Positions 1-8,883 are shown, counted from the stretch's first letter. The stretch: 64,000 nt of DNA from Clostridia bacterium (GCA_017623455.1 JAGAPA010000052.1:1-64000), one strand, 5' to 3'. Notes: generated by a model not told the origin, from the letters alone. Numbers and translations: made by a program.

Positions 1-141
1 CATACAAAAACTACACGAATATATTTACTATTACAACAATGAAAGAATATCTTTAAAATTGAAAATGAGTCCAGTTAAATACCGAACTCAATTCCAATAT
101 ATTTAATTTAATTTTTTGTCTAAACTTTTGGGTTCACATCA
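1..141 (+). mobile_element. 3' end of an IS3-family insertion sequence
   Basis: The window opens inside an insertion sequence. A transposase C-terminus ends at 106. It is followed by the typical right-end sequence of IS3-family elements (GTCTAAACTTTTGGGTTCAC at 118-137), which is the inverse of a tip of the form TGTGAACCCAAAAGTTTAGAC. The exact outer boundary is uncertain (136-141). The left part lies outside the window. The element appears to have landed in the terminator of the neighbouring AraC gene. Confidence 0.7.
2..106 (+). CDS. IS3-family transposase, C-terminal fragment (cut by window edge)
   Basis: Only the last 34 codons are present, in frame from position 2 to a TAA at 104-106. 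The reading includes YIYYYNNERISLKLKMSPVK, which matches the C-terminal signature of IS3/IS150-type transposases (an integrase-core tail of the form Y-x-YYN-x-x-R-x-x-x-x-L-x-x-x-SP-x-x-YR). These enzymes use a DDE catalytic core. Here the core is outside the window, so whether the copy is intact cannot be judged. The stop codon lies just inside the inverted repeat, as is usual for the family. Confidence 0.75.
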   Translation: MQKLHEYIYYYNNERISLKLKMSPVKYRTQFQYI

Positions 142-159
142 ATCTTGCTCCGTTTTATT

Positions 160-1023
160 TTATTGTTTTTTTAAGCTGTTTTTATAATTGGACGGCGAAA
201 TTCCAAATTGTTTCTTAAAGGAATTACTGAATGAGTAAACGGTAGAAAAATTTAATTTTTTAGCTATTTTACTCAAAGATAAGCTTGTTTCTTGTATCAA
301 CCCTTTACTTACGTTTAATCTTGTGCGGTTGTAAAATTCTATAACAGTATTTCCCGTTGTTTTTTTAAACAGGGAAGATAGATAGTTGTACGAATATCCG
401 AATTGCAAGGATATCTCTCCGATTTTTTTTATATTATAGATATTGCTTGTAATGTATTCCATAATTTGGAAGCATAAAATTTCTTTATCGTTGGGGTTTG
501 GGCTTTGGGGTTTAACCTTGTTGAGTACTCTTATTAAATATATTAAGATTTGCAAACATATCGAATTTATTGCTGTTAGCGTAAAGTCATCCTTGTCTTT
601 TGTAAGTTCGTGAATAGCAGTGTTAACTAGAAAAGATATTTTTTCGCTAGAAAAAACCCTAGATGATAAATTATTGGCAGAGTTAGAGAATTTTTGCAAA
701 TGCTCAGCCAGTTCTTTGTCGGTAGGATGAAAAGAAAAAAAGTCGTATTTTAAGGGGTTTTCTTTAGACGTTTCTATCTTATGATTTTCAAACATACAGG
801 AAAAATAAATATCTCCCTTTTTTATCGGCGTTGGTTGGTTATTTGCATAAATTACGCCTTCTCCATCAGTAATGATAGTTAATTCGTACCAGTTGACGTG
901 GTAGTGGTTATCACAAAAAAAAGTTTCATTGCAAAATACACGTCCAATCTGAACGAGATTTAATTTTTCCAATTCCAAATGATTGTGAACGAAATTATGG
1001 TTAATAACAAAATCGTATTTCAT
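160..1023 (-). CDS. AraC-family transcriptional regulator
   Basis: Predicted sugar-responsive regulator of 287 aa. The N-terminal part (about 1-130) looks like the cupin-type sensing fold of this family (HYHVNWYELTIITDGEGV). The last 100 residues carry two helix-turn-helix motifs, with ISLQFGYSYNYLSSLFKKTT as the first and the AraC signature region around FSTVYSFSNSFKKQFGISPS. It is divergent from the Gfo/Idh/MocA operon starting at 1218, so it most likely controls that operon. The stop codon is followed directly by one arm of a terminator hairpin that appears interrupted by the insertion sequence at the left edge. The inducer cannot be told from sequence. Confidence 0.85.
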   Translation of the reverse strand: MKYDFVINHNFVHNHLELEKLNLVQIGRVFCNETFFCDNHYHVNWYELTIITDGEGVIYANNQPTPIKKGDIYFSCMFENHKIETSKENPLKYDFFSFHPTDKELAEHLQKFSNSANNLSSRVFSSEKISFLVNTAIHELTKDKDDFTLTAINSICLQILIYLIRVLNKVKPQSPNPNDKEILCFQIMEYITSNIYNIKKIGEISLQFGYSYNYLSSLFKKTTGNTVIEFYNRTRLNVSKGLIQETSLSLSKIAKKLNFSTVYSFSNSFKKQFGISPSNYKNSLKKQ

Positions 1024-1152
1024 AAATACAGTATATCATAATATCCCCTAAAAGAACAATCAAAAAAAACAATAAATTTTTAAGTTTACAAAAAATCGTA
1101 AAAATGAGTATCTTTTTGGAAAAATATAAGTATGTGATTTTTTATAAACCTA

Positions 1153-1181
1153 TTGAAAAAAAATTTTATTAAAAGTATAAT
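1153..1181 (+). promoter_or_regulatory. Promoter of the sugar oxidoreductase operon
   Basis: TTGAAA at 1153-1158 and TATAAT at 1176-1181 are separated by 17 nt. The ATG lies at 1218 with AGGAG just upstream. A-rich near-repeats (AAAATGAGTAT at 1101 and AAAATATAAGTAT at 1121) lie just upstream and could bind the divergent AraC protein, but that pairing is weak. Confidence 0.7.
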
Positions 1182-1217
1182 AGAAACGTAATCAATAAAA
1201 GCAAAAAGGAGAGTTTT

Positions 1218-2312
1218 ATGAAGAAAAAAATAGGTATTATAGGTTACGGCTGGGTAGCAGGCGCAAATCATAGAAATTCTTATTCGCAGATGAATAGGGA
1301 CGAAGTTGAAATAGTAGCAGTTTGTGATGTTTGCGATAAGGCGTTGGCAAGAGCAAAGGAAGATTTTGGGCTTAAAGAAGATTGCTTATTCAAGGATTAT
1401 AAGGAAATGATAGATAGTGGTCTTTGCGAGATGGTAGATATCTGTACGCCAAACAGTTTGCATTGCGAACAGGCTAAATACGCCTTAAACGCAGGCTTAG
1501 CAGTTAGTATCGAAAAGCCTGTCGGCGTAAACAGTGATGAGGTTGCGCAGGTTAAGGCTTTGGCAGAAAAGAAAGGCTTGCCTGTGTTTGTTTGCTTTAC
1601 GTGGCGTCATATGCCCACTACACGTTTTCTCAAAGACGTTATTGATAGCGGAACAGTAGGTAAAGTGTACCACTGCTATATTAAGTGCATTAAAGAAAGC
1701 GGATTATGGGAAGGCAGAAGACTGGAATGGCGTTTCCAAAAAGAATACGGTGGAACAGGCGTTCTTTGTGATTTAGGTTCGCATATGATAGATTTTCTTA
1801 ACTGGATGAACGAAGATATAATCGGTCTTTATGCAAATCAGGGTATATTTATTAAGGAAAGACAAAAATTGGATAGTGACGAATGGGCTAAGGTTACTAC
1901 CGACGATTATGCTAACATTATGGCGGATCTTAAAAGTGGTGCTACTGCAAACATAGAACTTTCCCGTTGCGCAAAAACGGAAGAACAGTTGGTGGAATTT
2001 ATTATTTACGGCGAAAAAGGTTATATTCGTTATTGCAACTACGTGGGTGAGGGATTGGAAATTTGTTACGGAAGTAAAGAAGAAATAAAGAAAGGTAAGC
2101 AAAGAGTTTCCACACCGTCAAGTTACGGAGAGAACGGAAGAATGTATCAGTCGCAATCTTTCGTAGATATGGTTAATGGTAAAACTGATAACTTTACTTC
2201 AACAATAGATGACGGATTAAGAGCGCAGATGGTTATTGATGCAGCGGTTAAATCTCACGTAGAAAAGAGATACGTTACTATCGAAGAAATAAAAAACAGT
2301 TTGAAATATTAG
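1218..2312 (+). CDS. Gfo/Idh/MocA-family NAD(P)-dependent sugar oxidoreductase
   Basis: A 364-aa dehydrogenase of the glucose-fructose oxidoreductase/inositol dehydrogenase family. The Rossmann fold begins at residue 5 with the dinucleotide loop IGYGWVAG. The family motif EKPVG follows near residue 95, contributing the lysine that contacts the nicotinamide/substrate. GGTGVLCDLGSHMIDFLNWM carries the conserved D-x-GSH-x-x-D motif of the C-terminal domain. Such enzymes oxidise a sugar hydroxyl, often at C1 or C3. It is the first gene after the promoter and 25 nt from the next family member. Substrate unknown. The neighbourhood suggests oxidative processing of a sugar or glycoside. Confidence 0.88.
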   Translation: MKKKIGIIGYGWVAGANHRNSYSQMNRDEVEIVAVCDVCDKALARAKEDFGLKEDCLFKDYKEMIDSGLCEMVDICTPNSLHCEQAKYALNAGLAVSIEKPVGVNSDEVAQVKALAEKKGLPVFVCFTWRHMPTTRFLKDVIDSGTVGKVYHCYIKCIKESGLWEGRRLEWRFQKEYGGTGVLCDLGSHMIDFLNWMNEDIIGLYANQGIFIKERQKLDSDEWAKVTTDDYANIMADLKSGATANIELSRCAKTEEQLVEFIIYGEKGYIRYCNYVGEGLEICYGSKEEIKKGKQRVSTPSSYGENGRMYQSQSFVDMVNGKTDNFTSTIDDGLRAQMVIDAAVKSHVEKRYVTIEEIKNSLKY

Positions 2313-2337
2313 GGAAAAATAAAAAAGGAAAAGCATT

Positions 2338-3396
2338 ATGACATACAAATTAGCAGTTATCGGCTATGGGAATATGGGCTCTTGGCACTGTAAAAATGTA
2401 AAGGAAAGAATTAGCGGTTTGGAAGTTGTTGCAGTTTACGATATAGACGAGAAAAGAAGACTGCTCGCCAAAGAGGACGGTTTTATCGTTTACGATACGG
2501 AAAACGAATTTTTCAAATGCGAGGCAGACCTTGTTTTAGTGGCGACACCTAATAACTTTCATAAAGATCATTGTATCAAAGCAATGGAAAACGGTAAAAA
2601 CGTAGTATGCGAAAAGCCAGCGTGCTTAAACTTAACAGAATTGGAAGAGGTGATTGCAGTTTCTAACAAAACAGGAAAACTTTATACTGTACATCAAAAT
2701 CGCAGATTTGATACGGATTACGCTATAATAAAGAATATAGTAAAGGGGAAATTGCTTGGCAATCATTTTTATCTAAATTCTCGATTGTATGGCAATAGAG
2801 GATTTTCTAGTGCCGGATGGAAAAGCTTGTACGAAACGGGCGGAGGGCTTTTGTACGATTGGGGTATTCATATGATAGACCAAGTTTTGTGCTTGTTTGA
2901 GAATGATAGACCGATATCGGTATACGCAGAACTGCAAAGAGTTCGTATGACAAATGTAGACGATGTTTGTCGAGTGGTAATAGAATTTGAAAGCGGAGTT
3001 AGAGCGCAGATTATTGCGGATTTATGGTGCTACGTAAGCGAAGCAAGATGGCATTTGGAAGGTAGTGAGGGCTCAGCTGTAATTTATAATTGGTTTGGCA
3101 AAGACGGTAAGATTATTCGTGCTAAAAATCAAGATATCAAGTGGGAGGAGGGTTGTTTTTATACGCCTAACGGATTGTCAACCACAATGTGGCCAAGAGC
3201 AGAGCAGGATTTAGAAGAATTATCCTTACCAATTCCCGATGAATTGCCACGCTGGGAGGATTATTACGAAAACATTATAAAAGTGCTTGACGGCAGAGCG
3301 ACACAGATTGTTACACACGATCAAATACGATTAGGAATAAAAGTTTTGACGGCTGCATTTGAATCTGCAGAAAAGAATAACGTTGTAAAATTGTAA
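2338..3396 (+). CDS. Gfo/Idh/MocA-family oxidoreductase
   Basis: Second member of the family in the operon, 352 aa. The N-terminal nucleotide loop IGYGNMGSWH starts at residue 8. CEKPACLN near residue 92 is the EKP motif. LYDWGIHMIDQVLCLF carries the D-x-G-x-H-x-x-D active-site motif (serine replaced by isoleucine). Its divergence from the upstream paralogue suggests a different step or substrate. The ribosome binding site is AAGGAAAAG before ATG 2338. It is followed 15 nt later by a sugar isomerase/epimerase, and this pairing is common in gene clusters that oxidise a sugar and then epimerise or cleave the keto product. Confidence 0.87.
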   Translation: MTYKLAVIGYGNMGSWHCKNVKERISGLEVVAVYDIDEKRRLLAKEDGFIVYDTENEFFKCEADLVLVATPNNFHKDHCIKAMENGKNVVCEKPACLNLTELEEVIAVSNKTGKLYTVHQNRRFDTDYAIIKNIVKGKLLGNHFYLNSRLYGNRGFSSAGWKSLYETGGGLLYDWGIHMIDQVLCLFENDRPISVYAELQRVRMTNVDDVCRVVIEFESGVRAQIIADLWCYVSEARWHLEGSEGSAVIYNWFGKDGKIIRAKNQDIKWEEGCFYTPNGLSTTMWPRAEQDLEELSLPIPDELPRWEDYYENIIKVLDGRATQIVTHDQIRLGIKVLTAAFESAEKNNVVKL

Positions 3397-3411
3397 TTTA
3401 AGGTGACGGTT

Positions 3412-4242
3412 ATGAGAGAATATGGAACGTTTGTGCGATTAAAAAACATAGAAGATGCGGAAAGTTCTTTTTTAAGACTGAAAGAATTAGGCTTTTCTTA
3501 TTGCCATCTTGTATATAAGCCTAAAGAATATTGCAAGGAAGATGCAATTATAATAAAGCAAGTTGCGCAAAGGGTTGGTGTTAAGATAGTTGCGCTTTTT
3601 GCGGGCTTTTATGACAGTTATACAAAATGGGATATTTACGGCGACTATAAAATTGCTGGTATAAACAGCAAAAAATATGGTAGAGCGCGGTTAAAATATA
3701 TTAAAAGCGCGTCAGTTTTTGCCAAGGAACTTGACGTGTCGGACGTATTGATTCACGCGGGTTTTATTGCTAACAATCCTTTCAGTAAAGAATATCTTTA
3801 TATGAAAAAGTGCGTTAAAGAGTTTGCTTCATACTGTAAAGCAATCGGGATAAACGTTTTGCTAGAAACGGGTGGAGAAAGCCCAGTAACAATGCTTAGA
3901 CTAATCAAAGAAATAGGATTGGATAATATTTACGTTAATTTGGATACTGCCAATATTATAATGTACGGATACGGAAGTCCAACGGAAGCTGTCGTGACTT
4001 TGGGAAAATTGATAAGAAGCGTGCATATTAAGGACGGAGCGCCTCCCGTAGATCCTTACAAACTGGGAATAGAAACGGTTGTTGGCGAGGGTTACGTGGA
4101 TTTTAAAAGAGTTTTTAACGAACTTGACAAGGTTGACTTTAACGGTCCTATAATAATAGAAAGGGAAATTGATGGCGAAAAGCAGTTACCAGACATAAAA
4201 AGAGCAGTAGATTATTTAGAAAAGGCTCTGTCTCATCATTAG
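3412..4242 (+). CDS. Sugar phosphate isomerase/epimerase (xylose isomerase-like TIM barrel)
   Basis: Predicted TIM-barrel metal-dependent isomerase, epimerase or lyase, 276 aa. Visible family features are NVLLETGGES (strand with metal-ligand Glu), IYVNLDTANIIMYG (Asp ligand), RSVHIKDGAPP (His/Lys/Asp) and VGEGYVDFKRVF with a late Glu in IIIEREI. These correspond to the AP_endonuc_2 family. An in-frame GTG at 3403 exists, but AAGGTGA lies 6-11 nt before ATG 3412, so that ATG is preferred. Within the operon it probably acts on the keto-sugar made by the upstream dehydrogenases. The actual reaction is not determinable. Confidence 0.83.
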   Translation: MREYGTFVRLKNIEDAESSFLRLKELGFSYCHLVYKPKEYCKEDAIIIKQVAQRVGVKIVALFAGFYDSYTKWDIYGDYKIAGINSKKYGRARLKYIKSASVFAKELDVSDVLIHAGFIANNPFSKEYLYMKKCVKEFASYCKAIGINVLLETGGESPVTMLRLIKEIGLDNIYVNLDTANIIMYGYGSPTEAVVTLGKLIRSVHIKDGAPPVDPYKLGIETVVGEGYVDFKRVFNELDKVDFNGPIIIEREIDGEKQLPDIKRAVDYLEKALSHH

Positions 4243-4366
4243 GTTGATTTTCAAGCGTAACGTTTGTCTTTCTTGTGTTTTCCTTGTTAAAGAACACGTA
4301 GTATTAATCAACCTTTTGTTGTGACATTGCCTAAAAATAACAGTATTTGGTAAACAAAACGGATAG

Positions 4367-4384
4367 GGTTATATTGTTATAACC
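4367..4384. promoter_or_regulatory. Operator-like inverted repeat
   Basis: GGTTATA-TTGT-TATAACC is a perfect 7-bp inverted repeat with a 4-nt spacer, 23 bp upstream of the ATG at 4407. Its place and symmetry suggest a binding site for a dimeric repressor. Upstream, AGGTTGATT (4242-4250) and AATCAACCT (4307-4315) could close a long stem at the end of the preceding gene. No regulator is identified. Confidence 0.45.
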
Positions 4385-4406
4385 GTGTGTTAATAGGAAT
4401 TATAGT

Positions 4407-5255
4407 ATGAAAAAAATAGGTTTTATAGATTATTATATTAGTGAATGGCACGCAAATAATTATCCTGTATGGATAGATGACGTTTGCAAAGAATTGGGAT
4501 ACAACTACAAGGTATGCTACGGTTGGGCGGAAATGGATAAATCATTAACTGACGGAAGAAGCACGGAGGAGTGGTGCAAGGCGTACAACGTAGAAAAATG
4601 TCAGACCATTGAAGAACTCTGCTTTAAGAGCGATTGCTTGATAATTTTATCGCCGTCCGTTCCTGAAAAGCACTTGATTTACGCCAAAGAAGCGTTTAAG
4701 TGCGGAAAAAGAACGTACGTAGATAAAACGTTTGCTCCGAGCGGAAAAGAAGCCGAAGAGATCTTTGCGTTGGGCAAAAAGTACGGAACGACATTTTTCA
4801 GCACGTCGGCTCTTCGTTACGCAACTGAAATTTATGGTGGAGATAAGGACGTTTCCATTGTAGTAACGGGTGGTGGTAGAGCGTTAGAGGAATACGTTAT
4901 TCATCAGCTGGAAATGATTGCCGTGCGTATGGGTATGGCGATTAAAAGGGTTATGACGCAGAAAACGGGCGATAAGGCTTACGACGTTTATTTGGAATAT
5001 GAAGACGGCAGGAGAGCAACGATGAAATATAGCCCGGACAATCCGTTTACAATGGAAAGAACAACCGAAAGGGGAGATATTATCAAAAGTGAAATCAATT
5101 CGGATTACTTCAAAATTTTAATTAGGAAAATTCTGATTTTCTTCGAATCGGGTGAAATCGATTTTAACGTAAATGATACTGTTAAGATAATGGCTGTAAG
5201 AGAAAAGGTGATAGAGTCCTTGTCTAAAATGGGTAAATGGATTGACGTGCAATAA
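4407..5255 (+). CDS. Degenerate Gfo/Idh/MocA-like protein
   Basis: A 282-aa protein with the outline of a Rossmann-type oxidoreductase: MKKIGFIDYYISEWHANN at the start, DCLIILSPSVPEKHLIYAKE as the second half of the nucleotide fold, and KRTYVDKTFAPSG where relatives have EKP. The usual glycine-rich loop is replaced by DYYISEWH and the EKP lysine environment becomes DKT. It is also about 70 residues shorter than the two family members upstream, with a reduced C-terminal domain. Cofactor binding may therefore be altered or lost. It is separated from the operon by 164 nt with an operator-like palindrome, so it may be expressed separately. Confidence 0.65.
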   Translation: MKKIGFIDYYISEWHANNYPVWIDDVCKELGYNYKVCYGWAEMDKSLTDGRSTEEWCKAYNVEKCQTIEELCFKSDCLIILSPSVPEKHLIYAKEAFKCGKRTYVDKTFAPSGKEAEEIFALGKKYGTTFFSTSALRYATEIYGGDKDVSIVVTGGGRALEEYVIHQLEMIAVRMGMAIKRVMTQKTGDKAYDVYLEYEDGRRATMKYSPDNPFTMERTTERGDIIKSEINSDYFKILIRKILIFFESGEIDFNVNDTVKIMAVREKVIESLSKMGKWIDVQ

Positions 5256-5301
5256 GAAACATTGTTTTTGATAGGTTTGAGATGCGCCTTAAAAACACAA
5301 T

Positions 5302-5340
5302 AAAAAACGGAGCAAGATTATTGTCTTGTTCCGTTTTTAT
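5302..5340. terminator. Bidirectional intrinsic terminator
   Basis: AAAACGGAGCAAGA (5304-5317) pairs with TCTTGTTCCGTTTT (5324-5337) over 14 bp with one G-T pair and a 6-nt loop. It is bounded by A- and T-runs, so it can serve both converging genes (the oxidoreductase-like gene and leuS). Confidence 0.88.
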
Positions 5341-5367
5341 TGTATACGTATGTTAGTTTTTAGGTAG

Positions 5368-7791
5368 TTAGCCTACGATAATATTGATAAGACGAGAGGG
5401 AATTACGATAGTTTTTCTTACTTGCTTACCCTCGATAGACGCCTTAACCTTTTCGTCTGCAAGAGCGATAGCGGTAATCTCGTCGTTTGTAGCCTTTGTG
5501 GGGATAACGATACGCGTTTTGATCTTGCTGTTAACCTGTACTGCGATCTCGATCTCGTCTTTTACAAGCTTACTCTCGTCTGCTACGGGGTAGGAAGCCT
5601 TAAATACGGAATCCGTTCCACCTAACTTTTCGTTGAGTTCTTCTGCAAAGTGGGGAAGCATGGGGGCAATGAGGATAATGAGCTTTTTGATAAGGGAAAC
5701 GTAAAGTTCTTCGCTTATCTTGCCCTCGGTCTTTATAAAGGTGTTTACGCACTCCATAAGACGTGCAACAGCCGTGTTGAAGGAGAATGAGTCAAGATCG
5801 TGAGTGATCTGCTTTACGGCGTAGTTAAACGCATACTCAAGCTCTTTCTCGCTTGCCGGGTCCGGATTGCTTGTGCCGTAGTGGTTAGCCTTAAGGATAA
5901 CTCTTTCGAGCTTGTCAAGGAACTTAACGATAGCCTTAATTCCGTCCTCACTCCAAGGACCGCCCTCAACGTAGGAGAAGCCGAACATAAGATAAAGTCT
6001 GAATACGTCCGAGCCAAACTCGCTGATGTACTTGTCGGGGTTTACGACGTTGCCTCTGCTCTTACTCATCTTTGTTCCGTCGGGACCTAAGATAAGTCCT
6101 TGGTGAACGAGCTTTTTGAAAGGTTCGTCAAAGTTAAGATATCCCATATCACGCAAAGCTTTTGTGATAAATCTTGCATACAAAAGGTGCATACAAGCGT
6201 GTTCAGCACCGCCTACGTAGGTGTCTACGGGGAGAAGCTTATTGATAAGCTCGCTGTCGAAGGGTTTTTCCTTGTTCTTGTTGTCGGGATATCTGAGATA
6301 GTACCAGCTCGAGCAAACGAAGGTGTCGAGAGTGTCGGGATCTCTGCGTGCGTCTTTGCCACAGCAAGGACACTTAACGTTCATGAACTCTTCGCACTTA
6401 GCAAGAGGGGATTTTCCGTCGGGAGTAAAGTTAACGTTGTAGGGAAGCTCTACGGGCAAATCTTTTTCGGGAACGGGAACCGCACCGCAATCGGGGCAGT
6501 GGATCATGGGAATGGGTGCGCCCCAATAACGCTGACGGGAAACAGACCAGTCACGCAGTCTGTAGTTTACCTTAATTCCGCCCTTTCCCTCGCCTTCCAA
6601 TTTTTTGAGGATAGCCATTTTACCGCTTTCGCTGTCCATACCGTCAAACTCACCGCTGTTGCAAAGTACGCCGTACTCGCAATAGGGAAGATCGTCGTTT
6701 TCGCCATTCGCGGATTTGATAACGCGCTTGATGGGAAGATTGTACTTAGTAGCAAACGCGAAATCTCTCTCGTCGTGTGAAGGAACGCCCATAACGATAC
6801 CCGTACCGTAAGAAGCAAGAACGTAGTCGGCAATCCAAATCTGTACCTTTTCGCCGTTTAAGGGGTTGATAGCGTACGCGCCTGTGAATACGCCCGTCTT
6901 TTCTTTTGCGGTAGATTGTCTTTCGATGTCCGAAGATTTTGACGTAGCAACTTTATAAGCCTCTACTTCTTCGCGGTGTTCGTCCGTTGTGATTTTGTCA
7001 ACCCAAGGATGCTCGGGTGCAAATACTACGTACGATACGCCGTTAAGCGTGTCTGCGCGCGTAGTAAATACTCTAAAGGGCTTGCCGTTGTCAGCAAGAG
7101 TGAATTCTACTTCGCCACCGATAGACTTTCCAATCCAGTTCTTTTGCATAGCCTTTGTCTTTTCGGGCCAGTCAATGGTATCAAGACCGGAAAGAAGTTC
7201 TTCAGCGTAGTTTGTAATCTTAAAGAACCACTGCGTCATTTCCTTACGGATAACTTCCGCGTTACATCTTTCGCACTTACCGTCAATAACCTGTTCGTTT
7301 GCAATAACTGTCTGACAGTCAGGACACCAGTTTACGGGAGAAAGCTTCTGGTAAGCAAGACCCTTTTTGTAAAGCTGTAAAAAGAGCCACTGCGTCCACT
7401 TATAATATTCGGGATCGCAGGTATAAAGCTCGTGATTCCAATCAAACATTGCACCCATATTTTGAAGCTGTCTTTCCATGGTTGCTATGTTTTTCATGGT
7501 GCTGTCTTTGGGATGAATACCCGTCTTTATAGCAAAGTTTTCAGCAGGAAGTCCGAATGCGTCAAAACCCATGGGCTGGAACATTTCATAGCCCTGAAGC
7601 TTCTTAAAGCGCGCATAGCTGTCGGTAGGACCGTAGTTGTACCAATGTCCCAAGTGAAGGTTAGAGCCGGAGGGGTACGAGAACATCTCAAGCACGTAAA
7701 ACTTCTTTTTACCGCTGTTTGGATTAAAGGAGTTGATTTCCTTGTCTTTCCAAATCTTATTCCATTTTTCTTCTACGTAAACGTAATCCAT
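5368..7791 (-). CDS. leuS: Leucyl-tRNA synthetase
   Basis: Class I aminoacyl-tRNA synthetase that charges tRNA-Leu, 807 aa, normal for the bacterial enzyme. The HIGH-type motif HLGH is at residues 46-49 and KMSKS starts at K574. A CXXC zinc knuckle ([13 protein letters not shown] then CERC) lies near 155-180. The CP1 editing domain covers about 220-420 and includes [20 protein letters not shown] and [16 protein letters not shown]. The C-terminal anticodon-binding helices end at a short C-terminal domain. The start is backed by AGGAG 8 nt upstream. Its own promoter sits in the 65-nt gap and overlaps the end of the upstream transporter gene. There is no room for a T-box leader. Confidence 0.97.
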   Translation of the reverse strand: MDYVYVEEKWNKIWKDKEINSFNPNSGKKKFYVLEMFSYPSGSNLHLGHWYNYGPTDSYARFKKLQGYEMFQPMGFDAFGLPAENFAIKTGIHPKDSTMKNIATMERQLQNMGAMFDWNHELYTCDPEYYKWTQWLFLQLYKKGLAYQKLSPVNWCPDCQTVIANEQVIDGKCERCNAEVIRKEMTQWFFKITNYAEELLSGLDTIDWPEKTKAMQKNWIGKSIGGEVEFTLADNGKPFRVFTTRADTLNGVSYVVFAPEHPWVDKITTDEHREEVEAYKVATSKSSDIERQSTAKEKTGVFTGAYAINPLNGEKVQIWIADYVLASYGTGIVMGVPSHDERDFAFATKYNLPIKRVIKSANGENDDLPYCEYGVLCNSGEFDGMDSESGKMAILKKLEGEGKGGIKVNYRLRDWSVSRQRYWGAPIPMIHCPDCGAVPVPEKDLPVELPYNVNFTPDGKSPLAKCEEFMNVKCPCCGKDARRDPDTLDTFVCSSWYYLRYPDNKNKEKPFDSELINKLLPVDTYVGGAEHACMHLLYARFITKALRDMGYLNFDEPFKKLVHQGLILGPDGTKMSKSRGNVVNPDKYISEFGSDVFRLYLMFGFSYVEGGPWSEDGIKAIVKFLDKLERVILKANHYGTSNPDPASEKELEYAFNYAVKQITHDLDSFSFNTAVARLMECVNTFIKTEGKISEELYVSLIKKLIILIAPMLPHFAEELNEKLGGTDSVFKASYPVADESKLVKDEIEIAVQVNSKIKTRIVIPTKATNDEITAIALADEKVKASIEGKQVRKTIVIPSRLINIIVG

Positions 7792-7831
7792 TTTATTCTC
7801 CTGTTTTTTGGATTGAATTAATTTCTACGAA

Positions 7832-7860
7832 ATTATACTACTAAATTTTCTATATGTCAA
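7832..7860 (-). promoter_or_regulatory. leuS promoter, -35 box containing an upstream stop codon
   Basis: On the minus strand TTGACA (7860-7855) and TATAAT (7837-7832) are separated by exactly 17 nt, a consensus sigma-A promoter. The -35 box includes the TGA stop (7859-7857) of the transporter gene upstream. Confidence 0.85.
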
Positions 7861-8765
7861 TTATTTGAGAGCTCTTGCGTGTTTTTTATTTCTCTTTTAA
7901 GCTCGCTTATTATGCTCGAACCAATAATGAGAACCGCGCCTATTACGCTTAAAACGCTAAAGTTTTCATTAAGAACCGTAAAGGAAAGGATAACTGCAAG
8001 AGTGGGGTCGATGTAACTGAAAAACGCAACCGTATGCGACTTAAGCGAACCAACCGATGCAAAATACAGCAGATATGCAATGCCCGTATGTACTATTCCT
8101 GCGCATATAAGCAAGCCTATCGATAAGCCGTCAGCGTAAAGAAAAAGAGTTTTGTCGGTGATAAGTACGTAGGGCAGTAAAACCGCGGACGCTATTACTA
8201 ATTGTACGAACGTTCTGTCAAAAGGCGGTACGTCTTTACTTTTGCGGTTTAGGATAACGACTGTGGCGTATAATAGCATTGCGCCGAGCGCAAGCAGGAT
8301 TCCCGTAAGGTTAAAGCTTATTCCGCTATCTAAAACTCCTGAAACAAGCACCATTCCCACAAGCGAAACCACGGCGCAAATAACGTGCTTTAATGTGAGT
8401 TTATCCTTAAAAAGTGGGACTGATACGAATATTACGAGGGTGGGAGCAAGATAGTAAATAAGTGTTGCGGACGCTACGGATAAATACGAGTAAGCCTCAA
8501 ACAGAAGCACCCAGTTAAAGCCGAGAGCGAGCGAGGATACGATAAGGGGTACGATATTGTTTTTTATTGCGAGAAAGTCTGGTTTTTTGCGTTTTATCAG
8601 CATTACCGCAAGCAGAAATAGCGCGCCTATTACCGCGCGAGAAAGCGCCACGAGCGAGGAAGAAAGCAGGATGTATTTGCGCAATAATCCTATCGTTCCG
8701 AATATACACATGGACGTTATCAGCATTATAATCGGCATAGCCGTTTTTTTCTTTTCGTTTTCCAT
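7857..8765 (-). CDS. DMT-superfamily (EamA) transporter
   Basis: Polytopic membrane protein of 302 aa with about ten hydrophobic segments in two EamA repeats. The first covers about 10-145 (MPIIMLITSMCIFGTIGLLR, LSVASATLIYYLAPTLVIF) and the second about 155-290 (HTGIAYLLYFASVGSLKSHT, FFSYIDPTLAVILSFTVLNE). The paired short motif before the last helices is typical of drug/metabolite exporters. Substrate cannot be inferred. It lies upstream of leuS in the same orientation but leuS has its own promoter, so the two need not be co-regulated. Two other DMT proteins occur in this window (22981, 43436), all quite different in sequence. Confidence 0.85.
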   Translation of the reverse strand: MENEKKKTAMPIIMLITSMCIFGTIGLLRKYILLSSSLVALSRAVIGALFLLAVMLIKRKKPDFLAIKNNIVPLIVSSLALGFNWVLLFEAYSYLSVASATLIYYLAPTLVIFVSVPLFKDKLTLKHVICAVVSLVGMVLVSGVLDSGISFNLTGILLALGAMLLYATVVILNRKSKDVPPFDRTFVQLVIASAVLLPYVLITDKTLFLYADGLSIGLLICAGIVHTGIAYLLYFASVGSLKSHTVAFFSYIDPTLAVILSFTVLNENFSVLSVIGAVLIIGSSIISELKREIKNTQELSNN

Positions 8766-8819
8766 ACTGATATGTTACCACAAAAAACGTCGAAAGTAAA
8801 ACGATTAAAGCAATGTTGC

Positions 8820-8848
8820 TTGACATAAATATATCTTAGTGGTATAAT
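8820..8848 (+). promoter_or_regulatory. Promoter of the cyclophilin-DUF896 operon
   Basis: TTGACA (8820-8825), 17-nt spacer, TATAAT (8843-8848): full consensus. The ATG is 35 nt further on with GGAG upstream. Confidence 0.88.
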
Positions 8849-8883
8849 TTTACCTGCAAAATATAAAAACGGAGATTTATATC

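Noticed and set aside
6100..6780. 226-residue reading frame opposite leuS
   Set aside because: It lies wholly inside leuS on the other strand, has no ribosome site, and the leuS frame is fully conserved.
7792..7856. T-box leader for leuS
   Set aside because: Only 65 nt separate leuS from the upstream gene and a normal promoter fills that gap; no room for stem I or the T-box.
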